A stretch of 64,000 nt of DNA from Cryptomeria japonica. Lineage: Eukaryota > Streptophyta > Pinopsida > Cupressales > Cupressaceae. The stretch is from contig NC_081408.1 of NCBI RefSeq assembly GCF_030272615.1, positions 303,091,450 to 303,155,449 of the forward strand, given 5' to 3'. The first letter of the stretch is position 1. The number at the start of each line of letters is the position of its first letter. Made by a program: the position numbers and the translations under genes. Below, one piece after another: positions 1 through 11,400 of this stretch. The notes beneath the pieces are model-generated. The model was given only the letters and a program-made list of their open reading frames with translations, was not told the DNA's origin and made no database searches.

Positions 1-326
1 CACCAATCATCGTCGATCATTGGATCCAATCAAAACATCTATGCTTTATCGATTAAAGTCCTATTTCATAGACTTTATCTCTCTACCGGTAAACCCTATC
101 TTCCGATAAACAAAATCACTTAGATGAAAAAACAAGGCATCAAGAACATTAGGAACATCATTTGACATCAGTTTCTGGAAATGACAACACAAATAACTGA
201 TCATGTCATCTATTCATATAATCTCAATCTCTTCATCACAAATAGACTTCTATCCTTTACCGGTGCAATCATCCAACTTCAATTGCATCACCTACATCTG
301 TGTCAATTATGCCAAATGCCAACATG
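1..326. other. Unassigned sequence left of the gypsy remnant
   Basis: No coding similarity is visible here. The minus-strand reverse transcriptase reading frame that ends the neighbouring gypsy fragment stops resembling the family at about position 327, so this stretch is probably a different sequence joined at a deletion or insertion breakpoint. Confidence 0.4.
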
Positions 327-840
327 TTTCTCCTTAGTCCCACTGAAAACAAGTATATCATCCAAGTAAACAAACACAGATTTACCTATGAAGGGTTTCA
401 AAACCTCATTTGTTAACCTCATAAAGGTAATCGATGCATTGGAGAGCCCAAATGACATAACAAGCCATTTATATAATCCTTCATTTTTCCTGAAGGCGTT
501 CTTCCACTCATCCCCCTCTCTAATCAAAATCTAATGGTAGCTAGTTTTGAGGTCTATTTTTGAAAACTAACATGTCCCTCCTAGACAATCCATCAAGTCC
601 TTCATTTGAGCTATAGGGAACTAGTACCTTATTATAATCTTATTGATTGCCCTTGAGTTGGTGCACATTCTCCAATATCCTCCCTTTTTAGGTGCCAAAA
701 ATGGTGGGAATAGGACATGGGCTTAAAATCTCCCTTATTAGGCCTTTATCTAACAACTCTTGGATCTATCATCTTATCTCTTCATTCTGTTGAGGAGTCA
801 TCTTGTAGGCAACTTTGTTGGGTAGGGTTGCACCAAGCAT
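327..840 (-). pseudogene. Gypsy reverse transcriptase fragment
   Basis: The minus strand encodes the RT core in pieces: the QELLDKGLIRE-like thumb-side segment near 750-800, the REGDEWK(N/T)AF segment near 500, [16 protein letters not shown] near 450, and the catalytic box YLDDILVFS near 350. YLDD replaces the more usual YFDD but keeps both aspartates. Several in-frame stops and small indels between 530 and 800 inactivate it. The upstream part of the same domain continues at 1214 beyond the TRIM insertion. Confidence 0.8.
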
Positions 841-1213
841 TTTTGCAAGGTGTGTGCCCTTGGTCTCCTTGTCTTGTGCAGCGTAGCACTCGAGTTTGTG
901 ACATGGCTTAACCACCTCCTGTGGATTTTATAAGTCTAGTGGTTGTATCAATCATTAACAGGTCGATCTTTTGGTTCAACGACAACCGCACTTGTAACAA
1001 GTGGTATCAAAGATTGGTCATAGGTTCAAACCCCTTAGTTGCATTAGGGGGAATTGTTACAAGGTGTGCTCCATTGGTCTCCTTGTGTTGTGTAGAATAA
1101 CACTCTGGTTTGTGACATGGCTTAACCACCTCCTATGGATTCTATAAGTCTAGTGGTTGTATTAGGCATTAACAGGTTGATCTTTTGGTGCAACAACAAC
1201 CGCACTTGTAACA
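841..1213 (+). mobile_element. TRIM (terminal-repeat retrotransposon in miniature), 373 bp
   Basis: Two direct repeats of exactly 159 bp (841-999 and 1055-1213) flank only 55 bp. The second repeat begins TGTTACAAGG and ends CTTGTAACA, giving TG...CA termini with a short inverted match; the first begins with the diverged form TTTTGCAAGG. Two bases after the first repeat lies TGGTATCAAAG (1002-1012), matching the initiator tRNA-Met primer site with one change. A purine run TTAGGGGGAA sits directly before the second repeat and looks like a polypurine tract. The flanks are AGCAT (836-840) and AGTAT (1214-1218), a 4/5 target-site duplication. Removing the element joins the host RT frame. There is no coding capacity, so mobilisation must be in trans. 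Confidence 0.85.
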
Positions 1214-2022
1214 AGTATAAGATCTATGTGATGACTCACATCTCTCATGGGTGGCAAAGAGCTAGGAAGCTCATCTACTGCAATGTCCTAGTATTTGTTC
1301 AACAAGGCTTGAAATTCACTAGGTATCCCATCACCCTTGGTTGTTGTCATGACTAATTTAGGACTGATTACAATGGCATATCCCTGTCCACATTTTTCCA
1401 TGGTTTTCAAGAATTCTTTTTCTCCAACCAACATTACACTAGACCCAATTTCCTTCTCTATGCCTTCATCTTGTTAAGGTGTAAGTGTGAATAAAGTCCC
1501 ATCCTTATCTATCACATATACGTTATCTTTCGCATCATGTTTATCCCTCCTATCATACTACCAAGGTCTTCCTAAAAGAAGATGACACGCATCCATTGGG
1601 ATGATGTCACACAAGATTTTGTCTCTATACCCTCCAATGTTGAATTCTACCCATTTTTGCTCATTAACCAAGACTTGTTGGCCTTTATTCAATTAGGAGA
1701 CCTTGTAGGGAATGGGACGTGGGACTCTCTTCATGTTCAACATTTCTACCATATCTAAGGAAGCCAAATTATTAGTAGAACTGAAATCAACAATGACCTT
1801 ACATACTTTGCCTTGATATTTGCAAGTGGTTTTGAACAAGGATTTCCTTTGTGGAGGCTCTCTTGTTTTAAGCATTTTGATTAATGTCCTTCTCACCATC
1901 AGAGATTCACCTACCTCTGGAGCAACATGTTGAGATGGGGAATTGACACTTTCATTGTCTTCTTCATGCACCAATTGTGATCTCCTTTCACCCCCACGAG
2001 AAGTTGTAGATTCTTTCTCCAT
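1214..2022 (-). pseudogene. Gypsy protease and RT N-terminal region
   Basis: On the minus strand, 1693-2022 is an open stretch with the retropepsin-like segment KVCKVIVDFSSTNNLASL. The usual D-S/T-G active site is changed: the aspartate is kept but the next positions read F-S-S, so activity is unlikely. The frame continues through a linker to LPPMRDVSHHIDLI at about 1214-1260, the segment that normally precedes the RT core. The host frame is broken there by the TRIM. Stops occur in the linker. Confidence 0.75.
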
Positions 2023-3047
2023 GCACTTCCATGCTTGATGACCAAATTGGTTACATTGATAGCATATACCTAAGAAGGTATTTTATCCTCTCCCTTGTCA
2101 ACCAAATATTCCTCTTGAGTTTGATCTCTTACCTCTGAAATTGCCTCTTGACTCCTATCCTTGTTCATTATGGTTTCTTGTCTCTCCTTGTTGCTTTTGT
2201 GATGGTTATCTTCCTTCAAAGCTTCCTCTACCTTTAAAATTCTTCCCTCTGCCTCTACCTTTCTTCTCTTGTCTCCTTTTTATCTTTTCATCGGCCTTGA
2301 TTGATAGCTAGTAGCACTCTTCCACCGTCCTTGGTGTGGTGAGACTTAAGTCTTCTTGGATGTTATACCTCAGATAAACGAGATACCTTGCCACCATCTC
2401 TTCTTCATCCTCTTAATTCCCTATCCTTATACTCAACTTATAGAATTCCTTTGTGTATGCTTGCACGTCTGTCTCCTTTTTCTTGAGATTTTGAAGCCTT
2501 TTGGACAATTGAATGTTGTAATCACTTGGTAAGAACTTCCTTTTGAGTTTTTCCACCATCCTATCCTAGGAGGTTATCTTAGACTTCCCTCTCTTCCTCC
2601 TTTCAATATGCAGAACATTCCACCAAAGCAAAGCATGTTCTTTCAACTTTGATTTTGCCATGTTCACTTTTTGATCGTCTTGTACATCTTCACACTCAAA
2701 ATGGTTGTCCAATGCTCCTATCCAATCTAGGAGTTCCTCTCAATCTAACCTTCCTCCATACATTAGCAAATCCACTTTGGTCTTATGACCATCTCTTTTA
2801 ACTACTTTTAGGATCCTTACCATCATGAGTTCTTCAAGATTCATCTCTTCCTCATACCCTTCTTGGGAATCTTCCTCTTTCGCTTGGTCACTTATATCTC
2901 CAGGACCTCATCTCTTCTCTGATTGGATTCTAGGGCTTCAAACCTTGTAGCCAACCTCTCTTCTAACTCTTTCATCTTCTTAGCATGTTTCTCTTCAACT
3001 CACTCACTTCCCTTGCAATGGTATTTCCCTTTGGTGGCATTTTGTTT
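2023..3047 (-). pseudogene. Gypsy gag (capsid and zinc knuckle)
   Basis: Minus-strand translation in pieces gives the capsid-like segments LLDWIGALDNHFE, HALLWWNVLHIERR, WDRMVEKLKRKFLP and ETDVQAYTKEFYKL, followed by a lysine/arginine-rich stretch. A CCHC zinc knuckle CYQCNQFGHQAWKC is readable near 2025-2068. The likely start MPPKGNTIAREV lies near 3040, about 50 bases from the primer site. Several stops and frame changes make it non-functional. Assignment to Retrotrans_gag is from motif wording only. Confidence 0.8.
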
Positions 3048-3094
3048 TGTCTTCAATGCAACAACCAAACTTGGTTTCCACTAATCAAACCTAT

Positions 3095-3106
3095 GCTCTG
3101 ATACCA
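3095..3106 (-). promoter_or_regulatory. Primer binding site, initiator tRNA-Met
   Basis: The minus strand reads TGGTATCAGAGC, complementary to the 3' end of plant initiator tRNA-Met. It lies two bases inside the inferred LTR end (TACATCA at 3109) and just upstream of the gag start, which fixes the orientation of the element. Confidence 0.85.
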
Positions 3107-3108
3107 AT

Positions 3109-3950
3109 TGATGTAGAGGAAGGTAGAATTTAGGATATTGATACCATATTTCACAACAATGATGGATTTCAATCCTCACATGCAAGTTTCAAACCCTCAA
3201 GTGGTGGGTTTCTACCTTTAAGACCTATTCCTCTTAGTAGTACTCCAAAATTAGTTTTTCTACCATAACTTCCAGGGTAGACTCAATCTCCCAAAACTTA
3301 TTACCATTTAGGATACCCTTTTTGCCATTTGTCAACATACCAAAAATACAAATATGGTTGTTTTGTTCCAAGCCCATCAATAATTGACTGGTAATGTTGT
3401 AATTAGGCCTAATTAGGTCCAAGGGGTGTGTTCTATTGGTTAAAGCATTGAATTCTCATTGTGGAGATCAAAGTTCAAATCCCAAAGGGACATCTTATTT
3501 GGAATTCAAATTTATGACTCTTAGTCTTCCACAGTTGGTTTCTAGGTGGTTTTTAATTCATGGATTCTAATGTGTGACTCTTGTTCTTCCATAGGTTGAT
3601 TCTAGTGTGGTTGCTCGAAATGAGCTAATGGTGGTTTGTAATAAGTGGATTCTAATTTGTGAGTCTTGGTCTTCCATAGGTTGATTCTAGTATGGTTGTT
3701 TGAAATGAGCTAGTATTAGTGTCATGGTTGTGCTTGCTCGATATGAGCAAATATTAGTGTTATGTAATGGTCTCAAGTTTATGATCGCATGAGCAAAATA
3801 TTTGTAAACAGTATGGAATATAAAAAGAACTAGGCTTAAAATTAGGCCTATTCTCCAAAGAAAGTGGAAGGTTAATTCACTCCAAACTTATAATCTTTAC
3901 TCTAGGGCCTCTAACAAGTCTATTAGGGTTTGAATCTACCATTTACATCA
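3109..3950 (-). repeat. 5' LTR of the minus-strand gypsy element
   Basis: On the plus strand the segment begins TGATGTAG and ends TTTACATCA, a 7-bp terminal inverted match typical of LTR ends, and it abuts the primer site. Length would be 842 bp. The other LTR is outside the window, so the outer boundary rests only on the inverted termini. It contains a tRNA-like segment and tandem repeats (3425-3780) that may be later insertions. Confidence 0.55.
3425..3780 (+). repeat. tRNA-like segment followed by about 85-bp tandem repeats
   Basis: Positions 3425-3495 resemble a degenerate tRNA-derived head: an A-box-like TGTTCTATTGG followed about 40 bases later by the B-box-like GTTCAAATCCC. From about 3500 to 3780 a unit of roughly 85 bp containing TGATTCTAGTGTGG and CGAAATGAGCTA is present about three times, diverged. 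It may be a SINE insertion or part of the LTR; no target duplication was found. Confidence 0.4.
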
Positions 3951-4767
3951 ACTGGAGTACTCCACACAACTTTATTTTATCAAACCCTTGATCTGCCTAT
4001 GCAATCTAGGCCTAATACATGGAGATATTAGGCTGGGACATCACCACTTTCACATTTAACACCATTACTTGCTCCTACAAGCTTCATAAAAAATAAAATC
4101 TCTCCAAATACTTTCATTCCGTTGAGTATGGGAGTTTTCCATTGGTGGAATGGCTTCAAATCATTATTTTTGTGCTCAAACCCTCAAACTTAAGGTTTCA
4201 GAACAAGTTTTTGTAATTGGCTCTAAAATACTCAAAACTAAATAAAAATAAATGAAACCCAAACCAAATGAGAGGTTTTAACACTATATCCACCACACCT
4301 AGTTTCAGATCATGGATCCTTCGCATAAGGTCATATAAATGTCTGCAACAGTAACAAAAGGGTGTATATTTTATTTCTTGATCATCAATAATATCATCAA
4401 CCAACCCACTGGTCATTGGAAAAGGCCTATTTATATATTTTTCCAACATTTTCAATAGTTGGCAACCACCATTTGAACTACAACTAACAAAACCATAAGT
4501 TGCCCATTATGACAACATTTGCAAGAAAAAGTTGCTTGACAATTTTAACAAATTTTCACAGTTTTATTTCATATGACCCAAAATGACCTCCTAAGACACT
4601 AACCTGATACAACCAAATACAAAATGGTCTAAAAGACCTTATTCCATGACCAAAACATAATGAAAAATAAAATATGCCAAAATAGCCTCATGGAGGTATG
4701 ATGCACTAGGTGCTCCTGCACCACAAAAGAAAATATTAAATTTGTTCGAGTTTTTGAAAATAAAATG
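3951..4767. other. Non-coding spacer, nothing recognised
   Basis: AT-rich sequence without credible coding potential. An 85-residue minus-strand open stretch (4198-4455) has no recognisable motif and is most likely chance. Confidence 0.5.
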
Positions 4768-5126
4768 TTTGAGTTTTAGAACTTTTGGATTTGACTATTC
4801 TTATTCTTTTTTCATTAACATTTCAAATTATACTCTATGATTTATCACCCGGATGAAGAGCTAGAGAAGAGAAGATGAATGAATTCGCAAACCAAAATCC
4901 ATTAAATAGAGTCAAGGGTAGTTGAGGGAAAGACATGGGAACCAAGACAATTAATCGTGTCTTCCCCTCAACTAGCCCTGACTCTATTTAATGGGTTTTG
5001 GTCTGCAAATTCATTCATCTTTTCTTCTCCAACTCTCCATCTTGATGATGAATCATAGATTATTATTCAAAATATTGATGCAAAAAGAATACACATAGTC
5101 AAATCTAGAAACTCTAAAATTCAATA
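4768..5126. repeat. Long inverted repeat (foldback or MITE-like)
   Basis: A left arm of about 165-170 bp (4768 to about 4935) pairs with a right arm (about 4955-5126) around a spacer of about 20 bp. Matching stretches include TGAATGAATT/AATTCATTCA, TTAAATAGAGTCA/TGACTCTATTTAA, and outer ATTTGACTAT/ATAGTCAAAT. Pairing is good near the loop and looser outward. No coding capacity. Candidate identities are a foldback transposon, a MITE with very long terminal inverted repeats, or an inverted duplication giving a small-RNA hairpin. Outer boundaries are approximate. Confidence 0.75.
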
Positions 5127-5381
5127 AGCATGGACTATGGAGATCTAATGTCTTTAATAAAATATTTACCAAATAGAAGAAACAATCCCCAATATAAATA
5201 ACAATCTCTAGTTTTTCCTTTCATCAGCCTGAAAGGGTTTTATAGTTCTAAATCTTCATGGATAAATATTTTCAACTTATCTTACTATTCAACTCATACC
5301 TTGAAGTTTCGGTTGCAATTTTATTTTTTTAATTAAAAAATTATATTTTCTGCAACTTAATGAATATTTTTCAAAATAGCC

Positions 5382-5505
5382 AATAGTGGCATGTTGGGAT
5401 GGTTAAGTTGTTGTATTTTTGTTCTTGCCATCAAGGTTCAAATCCTACCGGTTCATAACTCCGGATTAAAAGCGTTTACCCTTTAAAAAAAATAAAAAAT
5501 AAAAA
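5382..5505 (+). mobile_element. tRNA-derived SINE, about 124 bp
   Basis: An A-box-like TGGCATGTTGGGATGG lies at about 5387-5402 and a B-box-like GGTTCAAATCC at about 5435-5445, the spacing of an internal RNA polymerase III promoter. The unit ends in an A-rich tail (5484-5505). It is bounded by an 18-bp direct duplication, 5364-5381 and 5506-5523, matching at 17 of 18 positions, which is the signature of LINE-driven insertion. There is no coding sequence. The LINE at 8.5-13.6 kb belongs to the class of elements that mobilise SINEs, but pairing with it specifically is unproven. Confidence 0.8.
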
Positions 5506-5523
5506 ATATTTTTTAAAATAGCC

Positions 5524-6481
5524 TAAATTAGTATAGTGACAATTTAATTAGACTATGATGAACATAACTCTATTTTCTTGGATGTGGTTAGGTAAAAAAT
5601 GAACCAAGTGATATAATGGTGTAGTCACAAGTGCTAAATCATTATCACTTGAGTTTTAGTTTATATTTATTATTATATGTGTATGTCGATAGTATCCTAA
5701 AAGCAAAGGAGAAGAAATAGCAAAAAAAAATGAATAGTACTAACGTAACTATTATTAGTGATATGAGAAAAATCTATAAAAGGTGATGATAAGGTTATTA
5801 ACGCATTAAATTAAGTAAAAAATAATTGTAACAACATTAAGAGTAAGGTTAACGTTTGTTAATGATAATAAAGTTAATTTTCCAAGTAGTATTAATATTT
5901 AAATTAATAATAATATCAATAAAAATAGTAATATTATTATGGAAATGATATAGAAAATAGATCAAATGGATTGATAGTATTTAAGCTATATCAACAAATA
6001 GGTTGTAAGGACATAGTATCTAAATTATTAACAAATTTCAAAGATTAATATTAATACTGATATTAAAAGTATTTTGAGTAATGGCAAGGAATAATAGAGT
6101 TATCATTAATGTGGGTGTTATCTTAGGAGATAGTTTGAATTAATACTACGAGTGAGTATAGTATGAATACCAATAAGACATGCATTAATATTCTTTTATT
6201 AGGAATAAAATCTTAATGGATCAAGAATGTCAACAAGGTAAAATTATTTATTACTTATGTGTATTGATGTAAAATATACATGTAGGGATAATAAATAATA
6301 CTCGAGGTATGGTCATGTGTAGGATAACCTATTAAAAAATCTTGTACTATCTATTTTAATATTATATACGTCTTTGTTCAACTTCTTAGTACTTGAAAAC
6401 CATAAGAGGAAATATGTTTTATTTACACTTGAGGTTATATTATTTTTTATATTGATAAGCAGCAAAACAAGGGTGTTGTCC
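5524..6481. other. AT-rich spacer
   Basis: Very AT-rich sequence with many short ATTAAT-type repeats and no open reading frame of note. Nothing is recognised. Confidence 0.5.
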
Positions 6482-6856
6482 CTATAAACAATGACCCAAA
6501 GGACATAAAGATAACATCATTAATAGTAGCAACACTAATACATCACATTTACATACCACTAACATAAAAAAGCTAACCATTAGTAGAATTACCAAAAAGA
6601 AAGTTTTACCTCTAGAACCCTTGTCCAATGACCTATATAAACTAATTAGAGTCTTAGAAAAAGGCCACTTAAGGCCATAAACAACATTAATAGTATCTAA
6701 ACTATTAAGAGTATCTAAACCATAAACAATATCTATCCTAATAAAATTCTTAACATAGGGCCACCTAGGGCCATAAACAACATTAACATAAAAAACTAAA
6801 GGAAATTTATCCCTAGCGAACATCCTTGAATTTGCAGCTAGCTTGGTGGAGGACAT
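6482..6856 (-). other. 124-codon open frame with internal repeats, unknown
   Basis: The minus strand is open for 124 codons. The centre holds an imperfect repeat, NVVYGP(R)WPYVKN and NVVYGLKWPFSKT, caused by a DNA repeat around GGCCATAAACAACATT (6673 and 6771). The C-terminal 40 residues are strongly hydrophobic (SFFMLVVCKCDVLVLLLL). No family is recognised and there is no clear start context. It may be chance or a remnant. Confidence 0.2.
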
Positions 6857-6922
6857 TGGACCAATCTTTAGTGAGGAACTTAAACAATTCCTTGTAATTT
6901 ACTTCATGTTTCTCATCAATTC

Positions 6923-8324
6923 CTAGGATATTTTTTGCAAAAGGCACAATAAGGTGGCAGAATTATGCATTATCCTCAAGTTGAACTGGGAGACACTCCC
7001 AAGTTTTCTATCAAGTTTAGTGACCCTATCTTTGACCTTTTCCAACTCATCAACATTAGTATTGTATTCAGGATAGGTCCCATTGTGCTGGGATTTAAAG
7101 GTCCCTTCTAGCTTGGGTTTGTTCATCACCTCTTCTTCTGACATTATATCTTCTATGAGATCAATTGGTCCCATTTTTATACTCTCTAAAATAAGGGTGG
7201 AGTTGTCTTCATTCTCAAATCTTTCCCTCTCCTCCTCCTCCCCCCCTTTTTCGGCTTCCTCACTTTTTGTTTCCTCCCCATCCTCACTATCCTGATCCTC
7301 CTCTTCCTCTATATCATAGTTCACCAGGTTCTTCAATTTTACTTTCTTAGCAAAGAAGGTAGCCAGTCTATATGACCTCTTAGGAGTATTTTCATTTTTA
7401 TCATTATCTTCCCTCGCTTCCTACTCCTCCTTACTAATAAACTCCTAGATGGTCAATTTGGCCTTTTTATCAGAGAGGATAGGTTTTTTCCCTTTCTTTC
7501 CACTACTAGGAAGTGAGTCTTTGCATTTAAGGTCCCCAAGTTCATTTTCTATCACTAGAGGTGTGGGTGTTTGAGGAGTCCTAGGTCGGGAGGCAATTTT
7601 GGCAACACCCAAATACCATATGCACTTTTTCTTACTAGGGCCAGATATCAATAATGTTGGCTGAGGGAGAAGTAGCATATTGTGGGGCTTGTTGCACAAT
7701 GATTTTCTCGAGGGGCACAATGCAAGGTGGAAATGGTAGAGGTAGTAAATAGGTCTTGGTTTCATTATCGTAAGGCATACTTGGTTTCATGGGAATGACA
7801 ATTTCTCTTTGTTGAAACCACCATGTAGCTTGATAGGGCACTCATCCCCCCTAAAGAGCTGGTTGAGGCTATCATTATTGTAAACATGGCTTGTCTTCTT
7901 CCATTTTTAGCTCTTGGTTCGACATCCTCATTGCTTTACCAATAACCTCTTCATTCGCTTCAAATGAGATTATGTTGACTGTTACCCTTTTGTCCACTCA
8001 CGAGGTTGTGAACTGCATGGATAGGCCCTCATCATAGCCATTGATGCTTTCTATGGATTGAGGCACTCCTCCTTCATGGAATATATGCGAGACCATGACT
8101 TCATTTTTGAATTATTCATATTTTCTATACTTGATTCGAACCTTCTCCCCACCCACTCTATCAATCTCAACAATAGTAATAGATAGCCCGACAAAGATTT
8201 TTGATTTACCATTATTCACAATAAAAAAGAGAGTCAATGTAGATAACCAAATAAAAAGGTTGAAATTATTATTATGTGTGCCAACTTTGTCCTTATTACT
8301 CCTTGTTGTCTCATAAAAGCCCAC
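6923..8324 (-). other. Cluster of minus-strand ORF fragments, unknown protein
   Basis: Three non-overlapping-frame open pieces lie on the minus strand: 8112-8324 (ends GGEKVRIKYRKYE), 7445-7841 (Pro/Lys-rich) and 6923-7336, which is extremely acidic in its first half (EEEEDQDSEDGEE) with a later heptad-like segment VDELEKVKDRVTKLDRKLGS. They read as one decayed protein moving leftwards, downstream of the LINE. No known family is recognised. It could be a further ORF of another element or a degraded host gene. The acidic region is simple-sequence-like, so coding status is uncertain. Confidence 0.3.
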
Positions 8325-8479
8325 TTGTGCAAAAAAAACCTTCCTTTACAAGTAATAAAGATGGTCCAAATTTCATAATCTTTCATTAGCTTTCTTCATT
8401 TAAAAATGCTCAGATATTTTTTCATTTTCATCTCATCATGATGCCATCTCATCATTAGGATGTCCTGAAAAGTATTCAC

Positions 8480-11400
8480 ATGGCATCTATACTTGCAACA
8501 ACCTTCTCCTCTCTAGTATCTCCATCAAAGTTAAGCTTGTACTAGCCTAGGTTTGGTGGTTTCCACCTAGCGTTCCTCCTTGATAATATTTTGGAGCTAT
8601 CAAACCTGGCATAAGCATTAGGTAATTCCCAAATTATCACCATCTTATCATCAAAAGAGGCGGGGGGATAGGATGGGCTTTTCCACGTGGTGACTGATAA
8701 ATTTTCCTTAAGTAGTTTATAGAGGGTTCTAAAGACTTCCTCTACCAAATTTTCCACACGTCTAAATATTTTGTTGTTCCTTTATTTCCACAAGCTCCAT
8801 CCCAAGTTGGGGGGATCTACCTCTAAATCTATCTTACCAAAGAATTATGACTAGGCCCTCTCTTTTCAATAATAAATTATTGAATAACACTATTACTGGC
8901 AAATGGTATTTCAAGTTTCATCAACACCTTTTACCATAACTCATGAGAAAATTGGAAATGGAGAAGAATATGAGGAATAGATTCTTCATCCTTCTTGTAG
9001 AGAACACACTTGTTAGGTAATTAAAATCCGCTCTTAATCGGGTTATCGGGAGTTAGGATTTTATTGTGCATGGTCATCCATTAAAAGAAGTTAATTTTGG
9101 GAATCAACTGAAGATTTCATATCTTCCACCACCACCCCAAAGAGGTTCCATGTGTCATCAATAGATTGTAAGATGATCTAACTAAAAATTTCCCCCTCTA
9201 ATCCTTTATCTAGATGAATTTTTCCTCTCTTGGAAATAAAGGAATTTTCACCTTCCTTATCATCATTTGCAAATCTGTAGCCTTTCGTATCAAATTACGT
9301 TGGTTTTGATAGAATTGAACAAGATCATTCTATCATTTTAAAGGGGATAAATAATCAACAACTTGGGTACCAAAAAACCTCCTAGCATAATTATAAAGAC
9401 TTTTGAAGTTTTGATTACAAGACAAAGGCATTTCCCCCATCCAAACATCCTCCCAGAATCATATTAAATACCCATTTTCAACTTGCTATTTTAGTCCAGA
9501 TTAGATGAGGTTCTTGCAGTTAAGAATAATATTCCATATTTTTTATCCACTTGGGTATCCTAGAGTAAAAAGGATTTTGTAGAAATTTTCAAATTTGAGA
9601 TGCTTAGCACTCAAGATTTTGCACCAATTAGAATAGTTGAGTGCTATTTTCCACCCCATCTTTTTTATAAGGGTTTTGTTAAAAATATTTAGTTTTATAA
9701 TTCCCAACCCTCCCCTTCTCTTTGGTTTATAGATCGTATCCCAATTCACTAGGGTCATTCTCTTATTTGCCTCCATGCCTATCCAAAGAAATGTCCTTTG
9801 TATTCTTTCAAATTTATTAGCCATAGTACCAATAATCTTGAATAAGGAAAGAAAATATATAGGGATACCCTAAAGCGAAGCTACAAGTAGTTGGAGCTTC
9901 CTTGCATTGCTAAGGAGTTTTCCCTTCCACCTCACTAGCTTCTTTTGCAATCTTTCCAAAATTTAATTCCAAAAAGTTGGGGTCACACCAAGGTATGTTC
10001 CAAGGAGTACAACATTTTGACATCCTAGGATTTCTTTAATTTTATTTTGCAAGTACTCTTTAGTAATGAAAAAGTATATATTTCTTTTTTCATATTCGAT
10101 ATGTTGTCCTAAAGCCTTTGTATAATTAGTAAGAATAGCCCTTCATTCCTCAGCTTGAACAACAAAAGCCCTCCCAAATAGAATGGTATCATCTACAAAC
10201 TGCTGCAAGATAGAAGGGGGGATGGTGGAGGCAACCTTAACACCTTGAATTCTACCTGTACTCACAAGATTCAAAAAATTCCTACCCAAGACTCTAGCAA
10301 GAATGATAAATAAGTATGGGGATAACAAGTCTCCTTGTCTAATGCTCTTGGCCACTCCAAAGAATCCCCTCAAAACTCCATTAACAATAACTGAGAATCT
10401 AACTATTTCCATGCATTCCCTAACAAGGTTGATTAATCTTTCATTGAAACCTATCTTCTTTAAAACTTTAAAGAGAAATTCTCACCTTACCCTATCATAG
10501 GCCTTAGAGATGTCAAGTTTAAGGACCATTCCTAGCATGCAGTAGCTATCTAGAGTGGAAAATTTTATGAGTAGTAATTAGAGCATCTAAGATTTTTCCC
10601 TCTAGAACAAATCATTTCTGATTACAATTGATAAAACCATCTATAAAAGGGTTCGATTCTATTCACCAAGACTTAAAAAAAATCTTGTAGTTTGTGTTGC
10701 AAAGGCTAATAGGTCTGAATTCCACATGTCTTTTAAGATCTTGCATTTTTGGAATTAAGGAAATGAAGGTGTTGTTGATCCTTTTTGCCAAATTTCCTAG
10801 TTTTGAAAAAATCTTTAGTTACCATAGTTACATCATATCCCACAATGTCCCAAAAATATTGGAAGAATACCTGTGGGAAATCATGAGGACTCGGAGCCTT
10901 ATAAGCACTTATAGAGAATAAATTGGTCTTCACTTCATCTTCAATGATCAGGGCAAGAATCTGGTCATTATTAGTAGGATTGAGTACCCTTGGAAGACAT
11001 TGTAGAAGTTGTTCCTCTAGGGCATGATATCTTTCTCTGCCATTTTCTCTATAAGCATTACTAAAGTAGTCAGCTGCCATACCTCCCAACTGTGAGTCCT
11101 TTGTAATTTCTTAGCTCAAATCATTTCTCAAACTCTAAATAGTATTCCTTTTCCTATGTTTACTTGCTAGTTTGTAGAAAAATTCAAAGTTTCTATCCCC
11201 TTCTTTCAGCCATTGCACCCTAGACCTCTGCTTCCAATAAATCTCTTCCCTTCTCAAGTTATTCCATTTTCTTTTTCAAATTTTCTTCTTTTGTATGGTT
11301 TATTTGTGATTAATCACCCTTAGTTATCAACTCCTTGATAACCTCCAATTTGGAGTTGCTTTCTTTCTTTTTAGTGAAAATATCCCTAAAAGTAACTTTA

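Larger units (their letters stand above)
327..3950 (-). mobile_element. Partial Ty3/gypsy LTR retrotransposon (5' LTR, gag, protease, part of RT)
   Basis: Read on the minus strand the order is LTR, primer binding site, gag with a zinc knuckle, retropepsin, and the N-terminal two thirds of reverse transcriptase. RT similarity breaks off at about 327 just after the catalytic box, so RNase H and integrase are missing at this end. RT wording such as [16 protein letters not shown] and [10 protein letters not shown] is typical of plant gypsy elements of the CRM/Reina type, although no chromodomain can be checked. Many stops show it is dead. A TRIM element (841-1213) interrupts it. The spacing and order of the parts are seen directly; the lineage is inferred. 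Confidence 0.85.
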
